Source: Pseudoscardovia radai (GTDB lineage: Bacteria > Actinomycetota > Actinomycetes > Actinomycetales > Bifidobacteriaceae). From it: DNA of 64,000 nucleotides. Of this stretch, positions 25,846 through 37,463 are shown in pieces (positions within the stretch are counted from its first letter, which is position 1; each line of letters starts with the position of its first letter). The notes beneath the pieces were generated by a model. That model did not search any database and was not told the origin of the DNA. It saw nothing but the letters and a program-made list of their open reading frames with translations. A program made the position numbers and the translations under genes. The DNA is taken from contig NZ_MWWR01000009.1 of the NCBI RefSeq assembly GCF_002259605.1, forward strand, positions 1 through 64,000, read 5' to 3'.

Positions 25846-27255
25846 ATGATTCATTTCATCGCGGAAGAGATGCATGCATGTCGCCGCCAATGGCTCGCGT
25901 TGGGCGTGTTCCTAGCGGTGGCGGTGTGTCTGCTGTGCCTGTCGATCGGCTTCATCGCCGCCGGCGCCCCCTATGCCGATGACCTTGACTTTGGATTGCG
26001 CGACATTGGTGAGGAATACATCTCCCTAGGCGGTATGCAACTGGCTTTCATTGCGTTCGGGGTGCTGGCCATCGTCCCCGCCGTTGTCTCCACGTCAATC
26101 GCCGTGGATTCGCCGCGCATCGCGCGGTGGCAGTTGGCGGGTGCCAGTGTCAGGCAGAGCCAGGGTTTGTACTGGTGCTCTCTTGTCATCGATGCCATCA
26201 TCTTTAGCATTCTCGGTGGCCTGGTCGCCTGGTTGCTGTGGCCGGCTTACTCGTCGTGGGCCCTTCGCGTATCGTTTCCCTCGGTCGATGAAATGCACGA
26301 ATCGATTTCCGCCATCGCGCTTCCGATCGGTATCGCTACCGGCATAGCGGTGACGGCGCTTGCCGGAGCGGGCAGCATGAGGTCCATCTCCCACATCGAT
26401 ATCGCCACGGTCGTGCGCGACACGGGCCTGTCGAGAACGCGCCACCACCCTGTGCGTCTTCTTTTGGGTATCGCCGTGGCGGTAGGAATCATCACCGGAT
26501 ATGTAGCGATTTCGAAGCAGCCATCCACCATTTCCTCCGACACCTTGGACGGCCTGATGGCGGCCTATTGGGGCTGCGCCTTGGGTTGGCTTCTTGCACT
26601 CGCATTGTGCGAATCCACTGTTGTGCCTCTTGCCGTCGCAGTCGTGTCCCGTCTCATCCCGCAATCGGGAGGACTGGGCTCCTTCTTGGCGTGCGGCTCT
26701 GCCAGGCGTCGCATCCGCATGTCGACCGCCATGGTGACGCCTATCTGCGTGGCGGCGGGTACCGTCGGCGCCATCATGGGGCTTGTACGGCAGATCAGGA
26801 ACGTCTCACGTGCCCGGGGCGTTTCCGAATCCGAGTTGCAGGTGACTCCCGCCGGGCAAATCGTCTTCGAATTCATGTCACCGATCATCCTCGCCGCGGT
26901 CGCGGCGTTTTGCATCATCGTCATCACAGGCGCTCAACGTAAAACCGATACTGCACTGCTCATGGTCGCCGGCGTTCCGCGGCGTGCCATCATCGCGTCC
27001 GGCTTTGTGGAAGCCTTCGTTTATTCCCTCGTCGCGGCCATCCTGACCGTTGCGATTCTCGAAGTCAATGCGCTGGCCATCGGTGCGGCGTTGGGCGCAG
27101 GACCAGTTCCGGGCGCCGGCTATGCGGGCATCGACTCCAGTGCGTTCTGCATCATCGCAGCGGGATTTGCACTTCTCGCAATCCTGCTCGTTTCAATACT
27201 CGCCTTACAAACACAGCGCGATCCGCTCACTATCGTTCGTGCAACGGACAGATAA
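25846..27255 (+). CDS. FtsX/MacB-type ABC transporter permease
   Basis: 469 residues with about ten hydrophobic segments in two FtsX-like blocks; the second is ALLMVAGVPRRAIIASGFVE, the typical FtsX coupling region. No large extracytoplasmic domain, so it is closer to peptide-resistance exporters than to MacB. GGAGGTGA seven bases before ATG 25846 decides the start over an ATG at 25792. It precedes its ATPase by 100 bases. Probably exports a lipid or peptide or gives resistance to one. Confidence 0.8.
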   Translation: MIHFIAEEMHACRRQWLALGVFLAVAVCLLCLSIGFIAAGAPYADDLDFGLRDIGEEYISLGGMQLAFIAFGVLAIVPAVVSTSIAVDSPRIARWQLAGASVRQSQGLYWCSLVIDAIIFSILGGLVAWLLWPAYSSWALRVSFPSVDEMHESISAIALPIGIATGIAVTALAGAGSMRSISHIDIATVVRDTGLSRTRHHPVRLLLGIAVAVGIITGYVAISKQPSTISSDTLDGLMAAYWGCALGWLLALALCESTVVPLAVAVVSRLIPQSGGLGSFLACGSARRRIRMSTAMVTPICVAAGTVGAIMGLVRQIRNVSRARGVSESELQVTPAGQIVFEFMSPIILAAVAAFCIIVITGAQRKTDTALLMVAGVPRRAIIASGFVEAFVYSLVAAILTVAILEVNALAIGAALGAGPVPGAGYAGIDSSAFCIIAAGFALLAILLVSILALQTQRDPLTIVRATDR

Positions 27256-27355
27256 CGAGTGGTGACGCGGAGATCCCGTTCGTGATACCACGATTCCCGC
27301 GCCTCCATCCATATCTTCACTCATCACACATGTCTAACAGACTCAAGGACCAGCC

Positions 27356-28114
27356 ATGATTTCTCACAACAACACAAAAACCGACGCAACCGCAAGCGAT
27401 GCACCTGAATCGGCCGAAGACTGGCGGCCAGTACAAGCGCAAGGCGTGATTAAGCGATTCCGCCTCGGCAGGCGCAAGGAATGGAACGAGGTGCTCCACG
27501 GCGTGGATTTTTCCGCAGATGTTGGTGAATTCGTCTCCATCGTAGGGCCGTCCGGTTCCGGGAAATCCACACTGCTGTACTGCCTGTCGGGACTGGAAAG
27601 CGTGGACGGAGGAGCGGTACGGCTTGGCGGAACCGACATCACTCGCATGTCGCGCCAAGATGTGTCTGTGGTCAGGCGTGATACCGCGGGTTTCATCTTC
27701 CAGGACTACAACCTCATCGATTCGCTGACCGGGCGGGCGAATATCGAGTTGTCGCTGCGCCTGTGCGGACATCGTGCAGGCCAGGCGCGGCGGCTGGCGG
27801 AGGATGCGATGGGTCGTCTCGGCGTGGGGTATCTCGCTGGCGCATATCCATCCGATATGTCGGGTGGCGAACGTCAGCGCATCGCCATCGCGCGCACTCT
27901 CGCGTGCTCGCCAGGCATTGTGTTCTCCGACGAGCCGACGGGTGCACTCGATTCGAAGAACGCGGACATCGTGGTCGGCCTTCTCAGGCAGATCGCCGAG
28001 ACGGGCACCACCGTCGTCATGGTCACGCACAGCCTCGAGCTCGCCGCCCGTACCGACCGCACGGTGGTTCTGCGTGACGGCAGAATCGTCGATTCCATCG
28101 CGCATGCCGACTAG
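27356..28114 (+). CDS. ABC transporter ATPase (MacB/LolD type)
   Basis: 252 residues. Walker A GPSGSGKST, a Q-loop region with FIFQDYNLIDSLT (diagnostic of the MacB/LolD/FtsE group), signature MSGGERQRIAIARTL, Walker B IVFSDEPTGALD, H-loop VTHSLE. Partner of the permease at 25846. AAGGA precedes the start. Confidence 0.92.
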   Translation: MISHNNTKTDATASDAPESAEDWRPVQAQGVIKRFRLGRRKEWNEVLHGVDFSADVGEFVSIVGPSGSGKSTLLYCLSGLESVDGGAVRLGGTDITRMSRQDVSVVRRDTAGFIFQDYNLIDSLTGRANIELSLRLCGHRAGQARRLAEDAMGRLGVGYLAGAYPSDMSGGERQRIAIARTLACSPGIVFSDEPTGALDSKNADIVVGLLRQIAETGTTVVMVTHSLELAARTDRTVVLRDGRIVDSIAHAD

Positions 28115-28181
28115 CCGAGTCGCCGCCTGTTGCGCGTTCCCACGGTGTGAAAATGCACGGCAGGCAATAGCATGGGTTGCG

Positions 28182-28922
28182 ATGGAATCGAGTATGGAAC
28201 AACTTTGCGCATTGCACACGTCGCATGCGGCACCGGTCCTGCCGGTGAGCGACGAGTCGCTGACGCAGGCCGAGCGCATCATCGCGGCGGGTGGTCTTGT
28301 GGTCATTCCCACGGACACGATTTACGGTATCGCGTGCGATCCGGCCAACAATGCGGCAATCGATCGTCTTTTCACAGCCAAGCGCCGTCCGCGCACCAAA
28401 TCACTGCAGGTATTGCTGGATTCCCAAGACAGGTTGGAATCGCTTGACCTGAGACTTCCCGCGCCTTTGGACGTCCTTGCCGACCGGTTCCTTCCGGGGC
28501 CGTTTTCGCCGATCTGCCTCGCGGGACCGCAGTGCCGGCTCGCCACGGTGCGCGCCGACGACCATACGCAGGCCGTGCGCGTGCCCGATTCCGACGTGAC
28601 GCGGCGCATCATCGCCGTCACGGGGCCACTCGCGGCGTCCAGCGCCAACATCTCCGGCGGCCCGTCGTGCATGACCGCTCAGGACGCCTACGCCCAGCTC
28701 GGCAACAGTGTGGACCTCTACATCGATGCCGGCCCCACGCCGGGTGCCGTGGCGAGCACGATTGTCGCGGCCGATCCGGATGGCGCCGACGGCATCGCGA
28801 TCCTGCGCCATGGCGTGATCGACGATTCCCGCATCCGCGCCGTGCTGCGCGGAGCCATCGTGGATTCGCCCGCGCCCGCGCCTACCAAACCGCACGCCCG
28901 ACAGAACGGAGGCCGCGCATGA
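28182..28922 (+). CDS. tsaC: L-threonylcarbamoyladenylate synthase
   Basis: 246 residues. The Sua5/TsaC fold is recognised by GGLVVIPTDTIYGIACDP, KRRPRTKSL, FLPGPFSPIC and ASSANISGGPS. Makes the intermediate for t6A37 in tRNAs reading ANN codons. The start is ambiguous between ATG 28182 and ATG 28194, neither with a strong ribosome binding site. The stop overlaps the next start (ATGA), so it is coupled to the WecA-like gene. In relatives it follows prmC more closely; here about 5 kb of accessory DNA intervenes. Confidence 0.92.
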   Translation: MESSMEQLCALHTSHAAPVLPVSDESLTQAERIIAAGGLVVIPTDTIYGIACDPANNAAIDRLFTAKRRPRTKSLQVLLDSQDRLESLDLRLPAPLDVLADRFLPGPFSPICLAGPQCRLATVRADDHTQAVRVPDSDVTRRIIAVTGPLAASSANISGGPSCMTAQDAYAQLGNSVDLYIDAGPTPGAVASTIVAADPDGADGIAILRHGVIDDSRIRAVLRGAIVDSPAPAPTKPHARQNGGRA

Positions 28923-30166
28923 GGGTCTACCTGCTCATCGCCGCCATCGCGGGCGGCGTCACCTGGCTTATCACGCCGCTTGTGCGGCATCTCGCCATCG
29001 CGGCGGGCGCGGTCGGCAAGGTCCGTGCCCGCGATGTGCATACCGTTCCCACCCCGCGTATGGGCGGCGTCGGCATGCTTATCGGATTCGTCGTCGCCAT
29101 CGTCTTCGCCTCGCGCCTGCCTTTTATCTCCGGCGCGTTCATCGGCAACGACGAGGCATGGATCGTCGCCATCGGCGCGGTTCTCATCGTGGCGCTCGGC
29201 GTTCTCGACGATATCTTCGATCTCGATTGGATGCTCAAGCTCGCCGGGCAGCTGCTCATCTCCGTCTTCGTCTCCTGGGGCGGCATCCGCGTGGTGTCGC
29301 TGCCCTTCGGTTCGCTGATCACCGCGTCGCCGAGCCTGTCGGTGGCGTTCACGGCGCTTGTGCTCGTCACATGCATCAACGCCGTGAACTTCGTCGACGG
29401 CCTCGACGGCCTGGCCGCGGGCATCGCGGGCATCGGCGGCATCGCGTTCGCAGCGTACTCGTACATGCTGGCACGCCATTCGCCGAGCTACGCGTCCATC
29501 GCCACGCTGATCGACGTCGCTCTCGTCGGCATCTGCGTGGGATTCCTCCTTCATAACTGGCATCCCGCCAAGCTGTTCATGGGCGATTCGGGCTCCATGC
29601 TGCTCGGCTACCTCATCACATGCGCGTCCATGGTGGTGACCGGGCATCTCGACCCGTCCACGCTGCACACAAGCCAGTACGTTCCCGTGTTCATGCCGAT
29701 TCTGCTGCCGCTGTTCGTGCTGTTCCTGCCGCTGCTCGACATGGTGCTCGCCATCGTGCGGCGTCTGGCGCGCGGACAGTCGCCGATGCATCCGGACCGC
29801 CAGCACCTGCATCACCGCATGCTGCGCATCGGCCATTCGGTGCAGGGCGCCGTGCTGATTCTGTGGGCGTGGGCCGCGCTGTTCGCGTTCGGCTCCCTGC
29901 TGACGATTTTCCTGACGTGGCAGGACGTGGTGGCCGTCTGCGCAGTGGCCGCGTGCGTGCTGCTTGTGGTGACTTTCTGGCCGTGTCTGAGGCGGCGGCG
30001 GATTGCGCGGCGTGCGGTGCGCGGGCGCGTGGGCGGTCGCTCCGATGTGCAGTCCGCGCATCATGCGCGACGCGACGGCGACGATGTTCCCGCTGGCAGC
30101 CCCGTGGCCGCCGGCGGTTTCACTGACGATTCCGTGGACGGGCGCGGCGACGGGAAGGAGCGCTGA
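28919..30166 (+). CDS. rfe: Undecaprenyl-phosphate GlcNAc-1-phosphate transferase (WecA/TagO/MraY family)
   Basis: 415 residues and about eleven membrane helices. MraY-family motifs: PTPRMGGVGML, GVLDDIFDL, NFVDGLDGLA, KLFMGDSGSMLLG and the HxH motif in DRQHLHHR. Transfers a sugar-1-phosphate from UDP-sugar to undecaprenyl phosphate on the cytoplasmic face, starting a wall glycopolymer or polysaccharide. The hydrophilic C-terminus of about 50 residues is an extra. Coupled to tsaC by ATGA overlap. Confidence 0.93.
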   Translation: MRVYLLIAAIAGGVTWLITPLVRHLAIAAGAVGKVRARDVHTVPTPRMGGVGMLIGFVVAIVFASRLPFISGAFIGNDEAWIVAIGAVLIVALGVLDDIFDLDWMLKLAGQLLISVFVSWGGIRVVSLPFGSLITASPSLSVAFTALVLVTCINAVNFVDGLDGLAAGIAGIGGIAFAAYSYMLARHSPSYASIATLIDVALVGICVGFLLHNWHPAKLFMGDSGSMLLGYLITCASMVVTGHLDPSTLHTSQYVPVFMPILLPLFVLFLPLLDMVLAIVRRLARGQSPMHPDRQHLHHRMLRIGHSVQGAVLILWAWAALFAFGSLLTIFLTWQDVVAVCAVAACVLLVVTFWPCLRRRRIARRAVRGRVGGRSDVQSAHHARRDGDDVPAGSPVAAGGFTDDSVDGRGDGKER

Positions 30167-30706
30167 ATGACGCAGAATGCCGGGAAGAACGATGAGACGG
30201 ACGTCGAGATGGGCGTTAAGAAAAACGATTCCGAACGCAGCGCCGCGTCCGCCGACGACCCGCGCGAAGCGTTCCGCCGTCAGCCGGTCGTGCGCGCCAT
30301 GCACCGCGCCATCGTATGGTCCTCCGTCGCACTCGTCATCGTCTTCGCCATCGCCGCACTGTGGATCCACGCGCGCGCGGGACTCACGCAGCTCGCGTCG
30401 GCCGCGCTCGCCTTCGCCTTTTCGTGGGTGTCGTGCACGGCCACCTCGCAATCCGTCATCCGCGCCATCCGCCGCGGCAAAACAGGGGGAGCGCTGACCC
30501 GCCGCATGATCGTGTCGTGGGCGGCGAAGCTGTGCCTCGTCATCGTCGCCGCGGTCGCCGCCATCGAGACGATGGACATCGACCGCGCGTATTTCGGCAT
30601 CCTGCTCGCCATCGGCATCGTGGTGGGGGAGAACGTCAACATCCTCGTCATATCGCGTGCGCCGATCCCCATAATCGGCGACGAAATCATGCGCACCCAC
30701 CCATGA
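30167..30706 (+). CDS. Hypothetical membrane protein (AtpI-like position and topology)
   Basis: 179 residues, charged 45-residue N-terminus then about four membrane segments. It begins immediately after the stop of the WecA-like gene. In many actinobacteria an AtpI-type protein occupies this place before the ATP synthase operon; no ATP synthase genes follow here, so the assignment is by position and topology only. Confidence 0.6.
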   Translation: MTQNAGKNDETDVEMGVKKNDSERSAASADDPREAFRRQPVVRAMHRAIVWSSVALVIVFAIAALWIHARAGLTQLASAALAFAFSWVSCTATSQSVIRAIRRGKTGGALTRRMIVSWAAKLCLVIVAAVAAIETMDIDRAYFGILLAIGIVVGENVNILVISRAPIPIIGDEIMRTHP

Positions 30707-30860
30707 GACGCGGGCGGGTCGGGCGTATCCGCATCGTCGGCCGGTATTCTCGCCGTCATTCCTGCCGGTATTCCCACAGGCGGGAGAATCGTAAATAACC
30801 GCCGGGGCATCGTGGAAAATCCTCCCATGGCTGAAGCGTGTCAAAGTCGTGTGCGGCCCA

Positions 30861-32414
<1,554 letters not shown>

Positions 32415-32481
32415 TCGATGTGATTGGTGCGGCTTGGGTCTCTGAGGTCTAAGTCTCTAAGGTTCACACAAGGCCCTGTAT

Positions 32482-32526
32482 CAAGGCCCCGTGAGCGCGT
32501 ATCCCGCGCCCGCGGGGCCTTGTGTT
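32482..32526 (+). terminator. Terminator after guaB
   Basis: CAAGGCCCCG pairs with CGGGGCCTTG across a GC-rich loop, followed by TGTTT. Confidence 0.65.
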
Positions 32527-32690
32527 TGGCCGCGTGGGTGTGCGCGTGTGGTGGTTTCGTTTGGGGTGCGTGGATCTTGCAATCGTGGGGCCGTGTGTTT
32601 GGTCGCGTGCGTGGCGGTTTCGTTTGGGGTGCGTGGATCTTGCAATCGTGGAGCCGTGTGCTTGGTCGCGTGGGTGGCGTGCGTGGTGGT
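32525..32690 (+). repeat. 63-bp tandem repeat, about 2.5 copies
   Basis: GGTTTCGTTTGGGGTGCGTG plus TCTTGCAATCGTGG recurs at an offset of 63 bases (32553 and 32616), flanked by partial copies. Non-coding. From here to 32868 no gene was recognised. Confidence 0.8.
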
Positions 32691-32868
32691 CGCCTAAACG
32701 CGCGCGCCCTCCTCACTGTGCGCCCAGCCCGATGTGGGCCCGGCCCCATGCGCGCAATCTCCCCGATAACAGTGGGATGGCTTGCGGACATTTTGACCCG
32801 GATTTCGTGGCAAAAACACCGATTTCTGTCCGAAACCCATCCCATTGTTTTTGATTGGCCGCTCTCCT

Positions 32869-33050
32869 GCGTCGAAGGTGCACGGTTGTGCTCCCTCGGC
32901 GCCGATTACCCCGTCGAACCCGCCTCTTTCCCTGCCTAATCTCGGTCGAGGGTGCAGGGATGTGCGCCTTCGGTGGCGGTTAGGGTGCCGGGTGGCGCCG
33001 ATCGGTGAGGTAACTGGGGTCGAGGGTGCACGATGTTGCGCCTTCGACGC
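32869..33050. repeat. Family A palindromic array 4 (3 copies)
   Basis: Copies near 32871, 32944 and 33018, period 73-74 bp. The sequence from 33050 to 33281 is the AT-richer leader of the DUF559 gene and contains TGTGGATAA (33147-33155) and TTATCAACA (33224-33232), DnaA-box-like on opposite strands. Confidence 0.88.
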
Positions 33051-33281
33051 CGATTGGTCTGCGGTGGGGGCACCTCGGGCGGCGCAAGCCTCTGATGACG
33101 CCGCATCTTGCCGCGGACGGCGGGGAAGACGGCGGGAAAATCGTATTGTGGATAACTTCCAGAAGTTAAAAAGCCCAGTATTTAAGCCAAAAACATAGAT
33201 GCCTTGCACGCGCCCGAACGAAGTTATCAACATTTCCCGCGACACACCCCATTCCGCGCGCGTCTTTGTTACGGTGCCCTT

Positions 33282-34463
33282 ATGAGTACTAAAAAATCAC
33301 GATTGCTTGAGCAATCAGAAGGTATCCATTTCGAAACGACCCGCGTCAGGCTGCTGCGCCAACGTGCGGAAACCCTGGCCCGCTGTCGCGAGGCCCAAAG
33401 CCGGTCGTCGCGACCGCTGATCTTTGCGCTCGACACCGCACTGAAACTCATGTGCATCGATGTGCCGCGCGAGGTGCAGGAGCGACTGCGTTTGCATCCT
33501 CCCGCGCGGTCGGCAAAGGCGGGGAAGGCGCGGGCGCAGCAGAAAGCGCAAACACCGCGCCCGGCGAACTCGGCGCAACAGACACCGCAAGCCCAACAGA
33601 CGCCGCGCGCTACGTTCGCCGCGGACGATGAACTCGTCATCTACGCGGATTCGCGCACATCGCGCCGACGCATACAGGGGCTGCGGTGCGTGCAATGGTG
33701 CCATCCGGTCGAAACCATCACCAGCGACGGCATCAAGTGCGTCGCGCCGCTCGACACGTGGCTGATGTTCGCATCGTATGTCAGCCTCGGCGACCTCGTG
33801 CTGCTCGGTGACGCGATGATGCGCCGCGACGCCGACGTCCGCTGGCACACGCCCGACGACTTCACGCGCGCGGTCGGCGAGTTCGAGCGGCGCCTTGACG
33901 AGAAGGGCCTGCCGACGCCTCGCGGATTCCTCAACTGCCGCCGCGCGCTGCGGCTTATGCAGCCGGGCACCGATTCGCTGCCCGAGACGCAGGTGCGGCT
34001 GCTGCTGGAGGGCTACGGTCTGCCGCGGCCGGTTGTGAATGCGGCGGCCGATGTGAGGGATGAGCGTGGGGTGGTGCGGCGGTTTTTCCTCGACCTCGCC
34101 TTCCCACAGTGGGGCGTTGCGGTGGAGTACGACGGGCGGCATCATGAGGAGGCATGGGAGAGCGATCAGCGGCGCATCAAGCTGCTCGGCGACGCGCAAT
34201 GGTTGCTGGTCAACGTGACTTGGGACGATTTGCGTGACGAGGACCGCCGCCGGGCCGTCGTGCGCAGTGTGGCCGAACGGATCGCGCGCCGTGGAGGCAC
34301 GGTGACGCCGCTTGAGGCGCCGATGACCTTGCGCGAGATGACCGATCTGCGCCGGTCGCGCAGCGGGAAGAAGGCGAAGAGTGGGAGGGGGAGTGGGACG
34401 AGCGGGAAGAAGGGCGCTCGGTCGGGCGGCGGGAAGGCGGGTGAGATGACCGGCCGCAGTTGA
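33282..34463 (+). CDS. DUF559-type protein (endonuclease-like C-terminus)
   Basis: 393 residues. Shares its middle and C-terminal parts with the 883-residue protein at 13819: VAPLDTWLMFASYVSLGDLV, then FFLDLAFPQWGVAVEYDGRH and LVNVTWDDL. The last block is the DUF559/Vsr-like nuclease core with the acidic EYDG and following His. The C-terminal 40 residues are Lys/Gly/Ser-rich and probably bind nucleic acid. Bracketed by family A arrays on both sides. Function unknown; a DNA-repair or defence nuclease is possible. Confidence 0.75.
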   Translation: MSTKKSRLLEQSEGIHFETTRVRLLRQRAETLARCREAQSRSSRPLIFALDTALKLMCIDVPREVQERLRLHPPARSAKAGKARAQQKAQTPRPANSAQQTPQAQQTPRATFAADDELVIYADSRTSRRRIQGLRCVQWCHPVETITSDGIKCVAPLDTWLMFASYVSLGDLVLLGDAMMRRDADVRWHTPDDFTRAVGEFERRLDEKGLPTPRGFLNCRRALRLMQPGTDSLPETQVRLLLEGYGLPRPVVNAAADVRDERGVVRRFFLDLAFPQWGVAVEYDGRHHEEAWESDQRRIKLLGDAQWLLVNVTWDDLRDEDRRRAVVRSVAERIARRGGTVTPLEAPMTLREMTDLRRSRSGKKAKSGRGSGTSGKKGARSGGGKAGEMTGRS

Positions 34464-34527
34464 GACAACGATTCGTGCACTCTCGGTGGTGGAATCAGCA
34501 GGTTCATTGACGATGGGCCTGGCGATC

Positions 34528-35155
34528 TGCTCCCGAGGGTGCTTTATTATGCACCCTCGGTGGCAATTACCCCGTCGAACCTGCCTTTTCCTGTGCCTAA
34601 CCGGGTCGAGGGTGCACGGTTGTGCTCCTTCGATGGCGGTTACCTCTTCCTGTCTGCCTTTTTCCCGTCTAATCCCGGTCGAGGGTGCACGATTGTGCGC
34701 CTTCGGTGGGGGTTACCTCTTTCTGTTCGCCTTCTCCCGTGCCTAACTGTGGTTGAGGGTGCACAGTTGTGCTCCTTCGGTGCGGGTTATCTCTCTTCGG
34801 TCAGTCTTTTTCCTCTCTAACTGGTGTTGAGGGTGCAGAATCGTGTACCCTCGGCGGGGATTAGGCGGCCGGGAGCAGCGTCCCCGTGGGGTAACTGGGG
34901 TCGAGAGCGCAATATCGTGTACCCTCGGCGGCGGTTAGTGGATGGTGGGTGTGGTTTGGGCGGGGTAATCCGGGTCGAGGGTGCAGGATTGTGCACCCTC
35001 AGTGGGAGTTAGGCGGTTGGGAGAGCTGTTTGTGCGAGGTGATTGCGGTCGAGGGTGCAATATCGTGCACCTTCGACAGGGTTTAGGCCGGTGAATCTGC
35101 CCTCTGGCCCCTCTAACTTCGGTCGAGGGTGCAATATCGTGCACCTTCGGCGAGG
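34528..35155. repeat. Family A palindromic array 5 (about 9 copies)
   Basis: Copies near 34532, 34606, 34678, 34752, 34826, 34899, 34974, 35048 and 35120, with a half copy near 34474. Period about 73 bp. Fills the gap between the DUF559 gene and the membrane-protein gene. Confidence 0.9.
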
Positions 35156-35268
35156 GCATATACCCCTCAGCCGACGAGCGACGGAGCGGGGCGGGAAGGG
35201 AGAGCGGCGTGGCGCGGTCAGGTAGAATCGTGAAGTATCTAGGGGACACCGATAGGAGAGAGGCCTCG

Positions 35269-36264
35269 ATGAACGACCACAAGAGGGATTCCGCGCCGAT
35301 CAGCGCGGGCGGAGGCGCGGGATGGCGGCCGTGGGAGACGCCTGGGCAGGTGCCGTTCGCGCCGGCGGAGGGGCAGGAGCAGCCGGGCGAGGCGGACCGT
35401 TCGATCTGGTCTGCGGTGCAGGAGCAGGTGCTGCGCGAGAACGGTCGCTCTGATGGCGCGGCGTCCGCGACGGCATCTTCGGTGGACGATGGCGCGGCGT
35501 TCGGTGGCGCTCGCGGTGGTGCTGCGCGAGGCGGGGCATACGATTTTTCGGCGGGGTCGTCCACGATTCACGATGCGTCTTCTGCCTTTTCCGGTCCCGC
35601 CGCCTCTGCCTCCGCTTTTGCCTCTGCCGCCGCCTCTGCTTTTTCCTCCGCCGACCCGATCGACGACATCGTGCGGAAGGTGCGGCGTGGCCGTCGTGTG
35701 CGACTCGCGATCTGGTGTGTCATCGCGGCGGTGTTTGAACTGTTCGTCGTCGCACTGTGCTGGATGCTCGGCAGCGACCCCGATGCGGCGCAGGTGCTGC
35801 GGATCGCCGCCATCGTCCTGGGCGTGGTGCTGGTTGCGTTCACGGCGCCGCTGTTCGTGTGGGCGCGCTACCCCGACCTCACGCTCGACGAGCGCGGGCG
35901 GTTCCGCGCCGCGGTCGAGTCATTCGCTAGCGGCGATTTTGCAGGCGCTTTCAATAGATCCGCGGGATTCGCCGGACTCTCTGGGTTCTCTGGGCTTACT
36001 GGGAATGGGTCGAAAGGCATGATCTACAATCCCCTGCGCAACGCGCCCGGATTCATCTCGATCGTTCTGCCGGCTCTGTTCGGACCGGTCGGTATCATCC
36101 TCGAGCTTGTTTTGGCTTCCCTGCGACACGAATGTTTCCGCCGCAGCGACCGATTCTTCGTCTGGTGGTTCGCCGGTTGGGGCGTCGGGCTGGGACTGAT
36201 CTGCTGGTTTGGCGTGCGCCTGGTCGTCGCCGCCCTCTCCGGCGGCATCCACATCACAAGCTGA
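35269..36264 (+). CDS. Hypothetical multi-pass membrane protein
   Basis: 331 residues. A disordered cytoplasmic N-terminus of about 140 residues rich in Ala/Ser/Gly (SASAFASAAASAFSSADP) precedes four membrane segments (about residues 147-168, 179-200, 268-288, 305-328). AGGAGAGAGG before ATG 35269 sets the start. No family recognised. Isolated between two palindrome arrays. Confidence 0.7.
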   Translation: MNDHKRDSAPISAGGGAGWRPWETPGQVPFAPAEGQEQPGEADRSIWSAVQEQVLRENGRSDGAASATASSVDDGAAFGGARGGAARGGAYDFSAGSSTIHDASSAFSGPAASASAFASAAASAFSSADPIDDIVRKVRRGRRVRLAIWCVIAAVFELFVVALCWMLGSDPDAAQVLRIAAIVLGVVLVAFTAPLFVWARYPDLTLDERGRFRAAVESFASGDFAGAFNRSAGFAGLSGFSGLTGNGSKGMIYNPLRNAPGFISIVLPALFGPVGIILELVLASLRHECFRRSDRFFVWWFAGWGVGLGLICWFGVRLVVAALSGGIHITS

Positions 36265-36295
36265 TCCGTTGTTGGTGTGGCTTGGTTCGGTGATG

Positions 36296-36635
36296 GGCGG
36301 TGAGGGTGCACTGCGGTGCGCCCTCGGTGGGGGTTGCCCCTTCCCACCCGCTTCTTCTTGTGCCTAATCCCGGCCCAGGGTGCACTGCGGTGCGCCCTCG
36401 GTGGGGGTTACTCTTCTTATACCCGGCTTTGCCCCGCCAACTCCGGTTGAGGGTGCAGGGTTGTGCGCCCTCGGTGGCGGTTAGGGTGCCGGGAGGTGCC
36501 GATTGGTGGGGTAAGCGGGGTCGAGGGTGCACGGTTGTGCGCCCTCGATGCGGGTTGCCCTCTCAACATCGGTTCTCCCGACATCTAATTCCGGTCGAGG
36601 GTGCACGGTTGTGCGCCCTCGGTGCGGGGCAACGG
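36296..36635. repeat. Family A palindromic array 6 (5 copies)
   Basis: Copies near 36298, 36372, 36447, 36519 and 36595. Lies between the convergent membrane-protein and TM2 genes. Confidence 0.9.
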
Positions 36636-36682
36636 CGGGAAAATCGTGTTTCCTGACAGCTTTTCTGACTGCCGATACGCGA

Positions 36683-37264
36683 CTATGCGTTGTCGCGCAG
36701 TTCGCGTCCTTGCGCATCGCGGTGCCAGTGCGATCCTGTGGCCGAGCAGAGGATGAGGATTCCTTCGATGAATCCCCAGAGCGAACCGATGCCGACGGTG
36801 AAAAGGCTGACCACCAGCTGGATGACACCTTTCGTGGTGTAGCCGAGATAGAAATTGTGAATGCCAAAGCCGCCGAGGAAAATGCCGAGAAGTCCGGCGG
36901 CGAGTTTCGACTTATCGCTCAGACCGAAAGCGGGTGTGCTTTGGTACTGGGGTGCGTTTTGATATTGCGGCGCCGGCGCAGCGTAGTTCAGCTGCGGCTG
37001 GGCGTAAGGGCTAGCGGGCTGAGCGCTGGCATATTGCCCTTGGTCATAAGGATTGCTGGGGGTGGTTTGGCTGTATGGCTGCTGCGCGTACTGCGACTGC
37101 ACATACGGTTGCTGCGCGTACTGCGGCTGGGCGTATGCGCCTTGGTACTGCGTTCCTTGATACGGTTGGCTAGTTTGATTAGCCCCGTTCTGCCCGTAGG
37201 CGTTGCCGACGTATCCGGCAGAATCACCAGAGGCGGGATCGGAAGGGTTGTTGGCGTTCACCAT
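36683..37264 (-). CDS. TM2 domain-containing protein
   Basis: 193 residues. The first 110 residues are a Gln/Tyr/Pro/Ala-rich repeat region (QYAQQPYVQSQYAQQPYSQ), probably disordered. The C-terminus is a TM2 domain with two helices (KLAAGLLGIFLGGFGIHNFY and KGVIQLVVSLFTVGIGSLWG) joined by the conserved loop. TM2 proteins are small membrane proteins of unknown role. Start at 37264 follows AAAGAGA. Confidence 0.88.
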   Translation of the reverse strand: MVNANNPSDPASGDSAGYVGNAYGQNGANQTSQPYQGTQYQGAYAQPQYAQQPYVQSQYAQQPYSQTTPSNPYDQGQYASAQPASPYAQPQLNYAAPAPQYQNAPQYQSTPAFGLSDKSKLAAGLLGIFLGGFGIHNFYLGYTTKGVIQLVVSLFTVGIGSLWGFIEGILILCSATGSHWHRDAQGRELRDNA

Positions 37265-37463
37265 TGGTTTCTCTTTTCGGAAATGTGCTGGGTCCGAGGA
37301 CGATACGAAGCAGACGGCGCCGTCCCGCGAAATACCTCTCTGTGGAAACGTGAGAGATTGTGGAAACACGAGGGTCGCCGGCTTCTGAACCACAGGATAC
37401 TCGCGGACCGGGAGGAACCACAATCCGCGTGACGATGCCCCGCTGCGAGATGACGTTCGTCAT

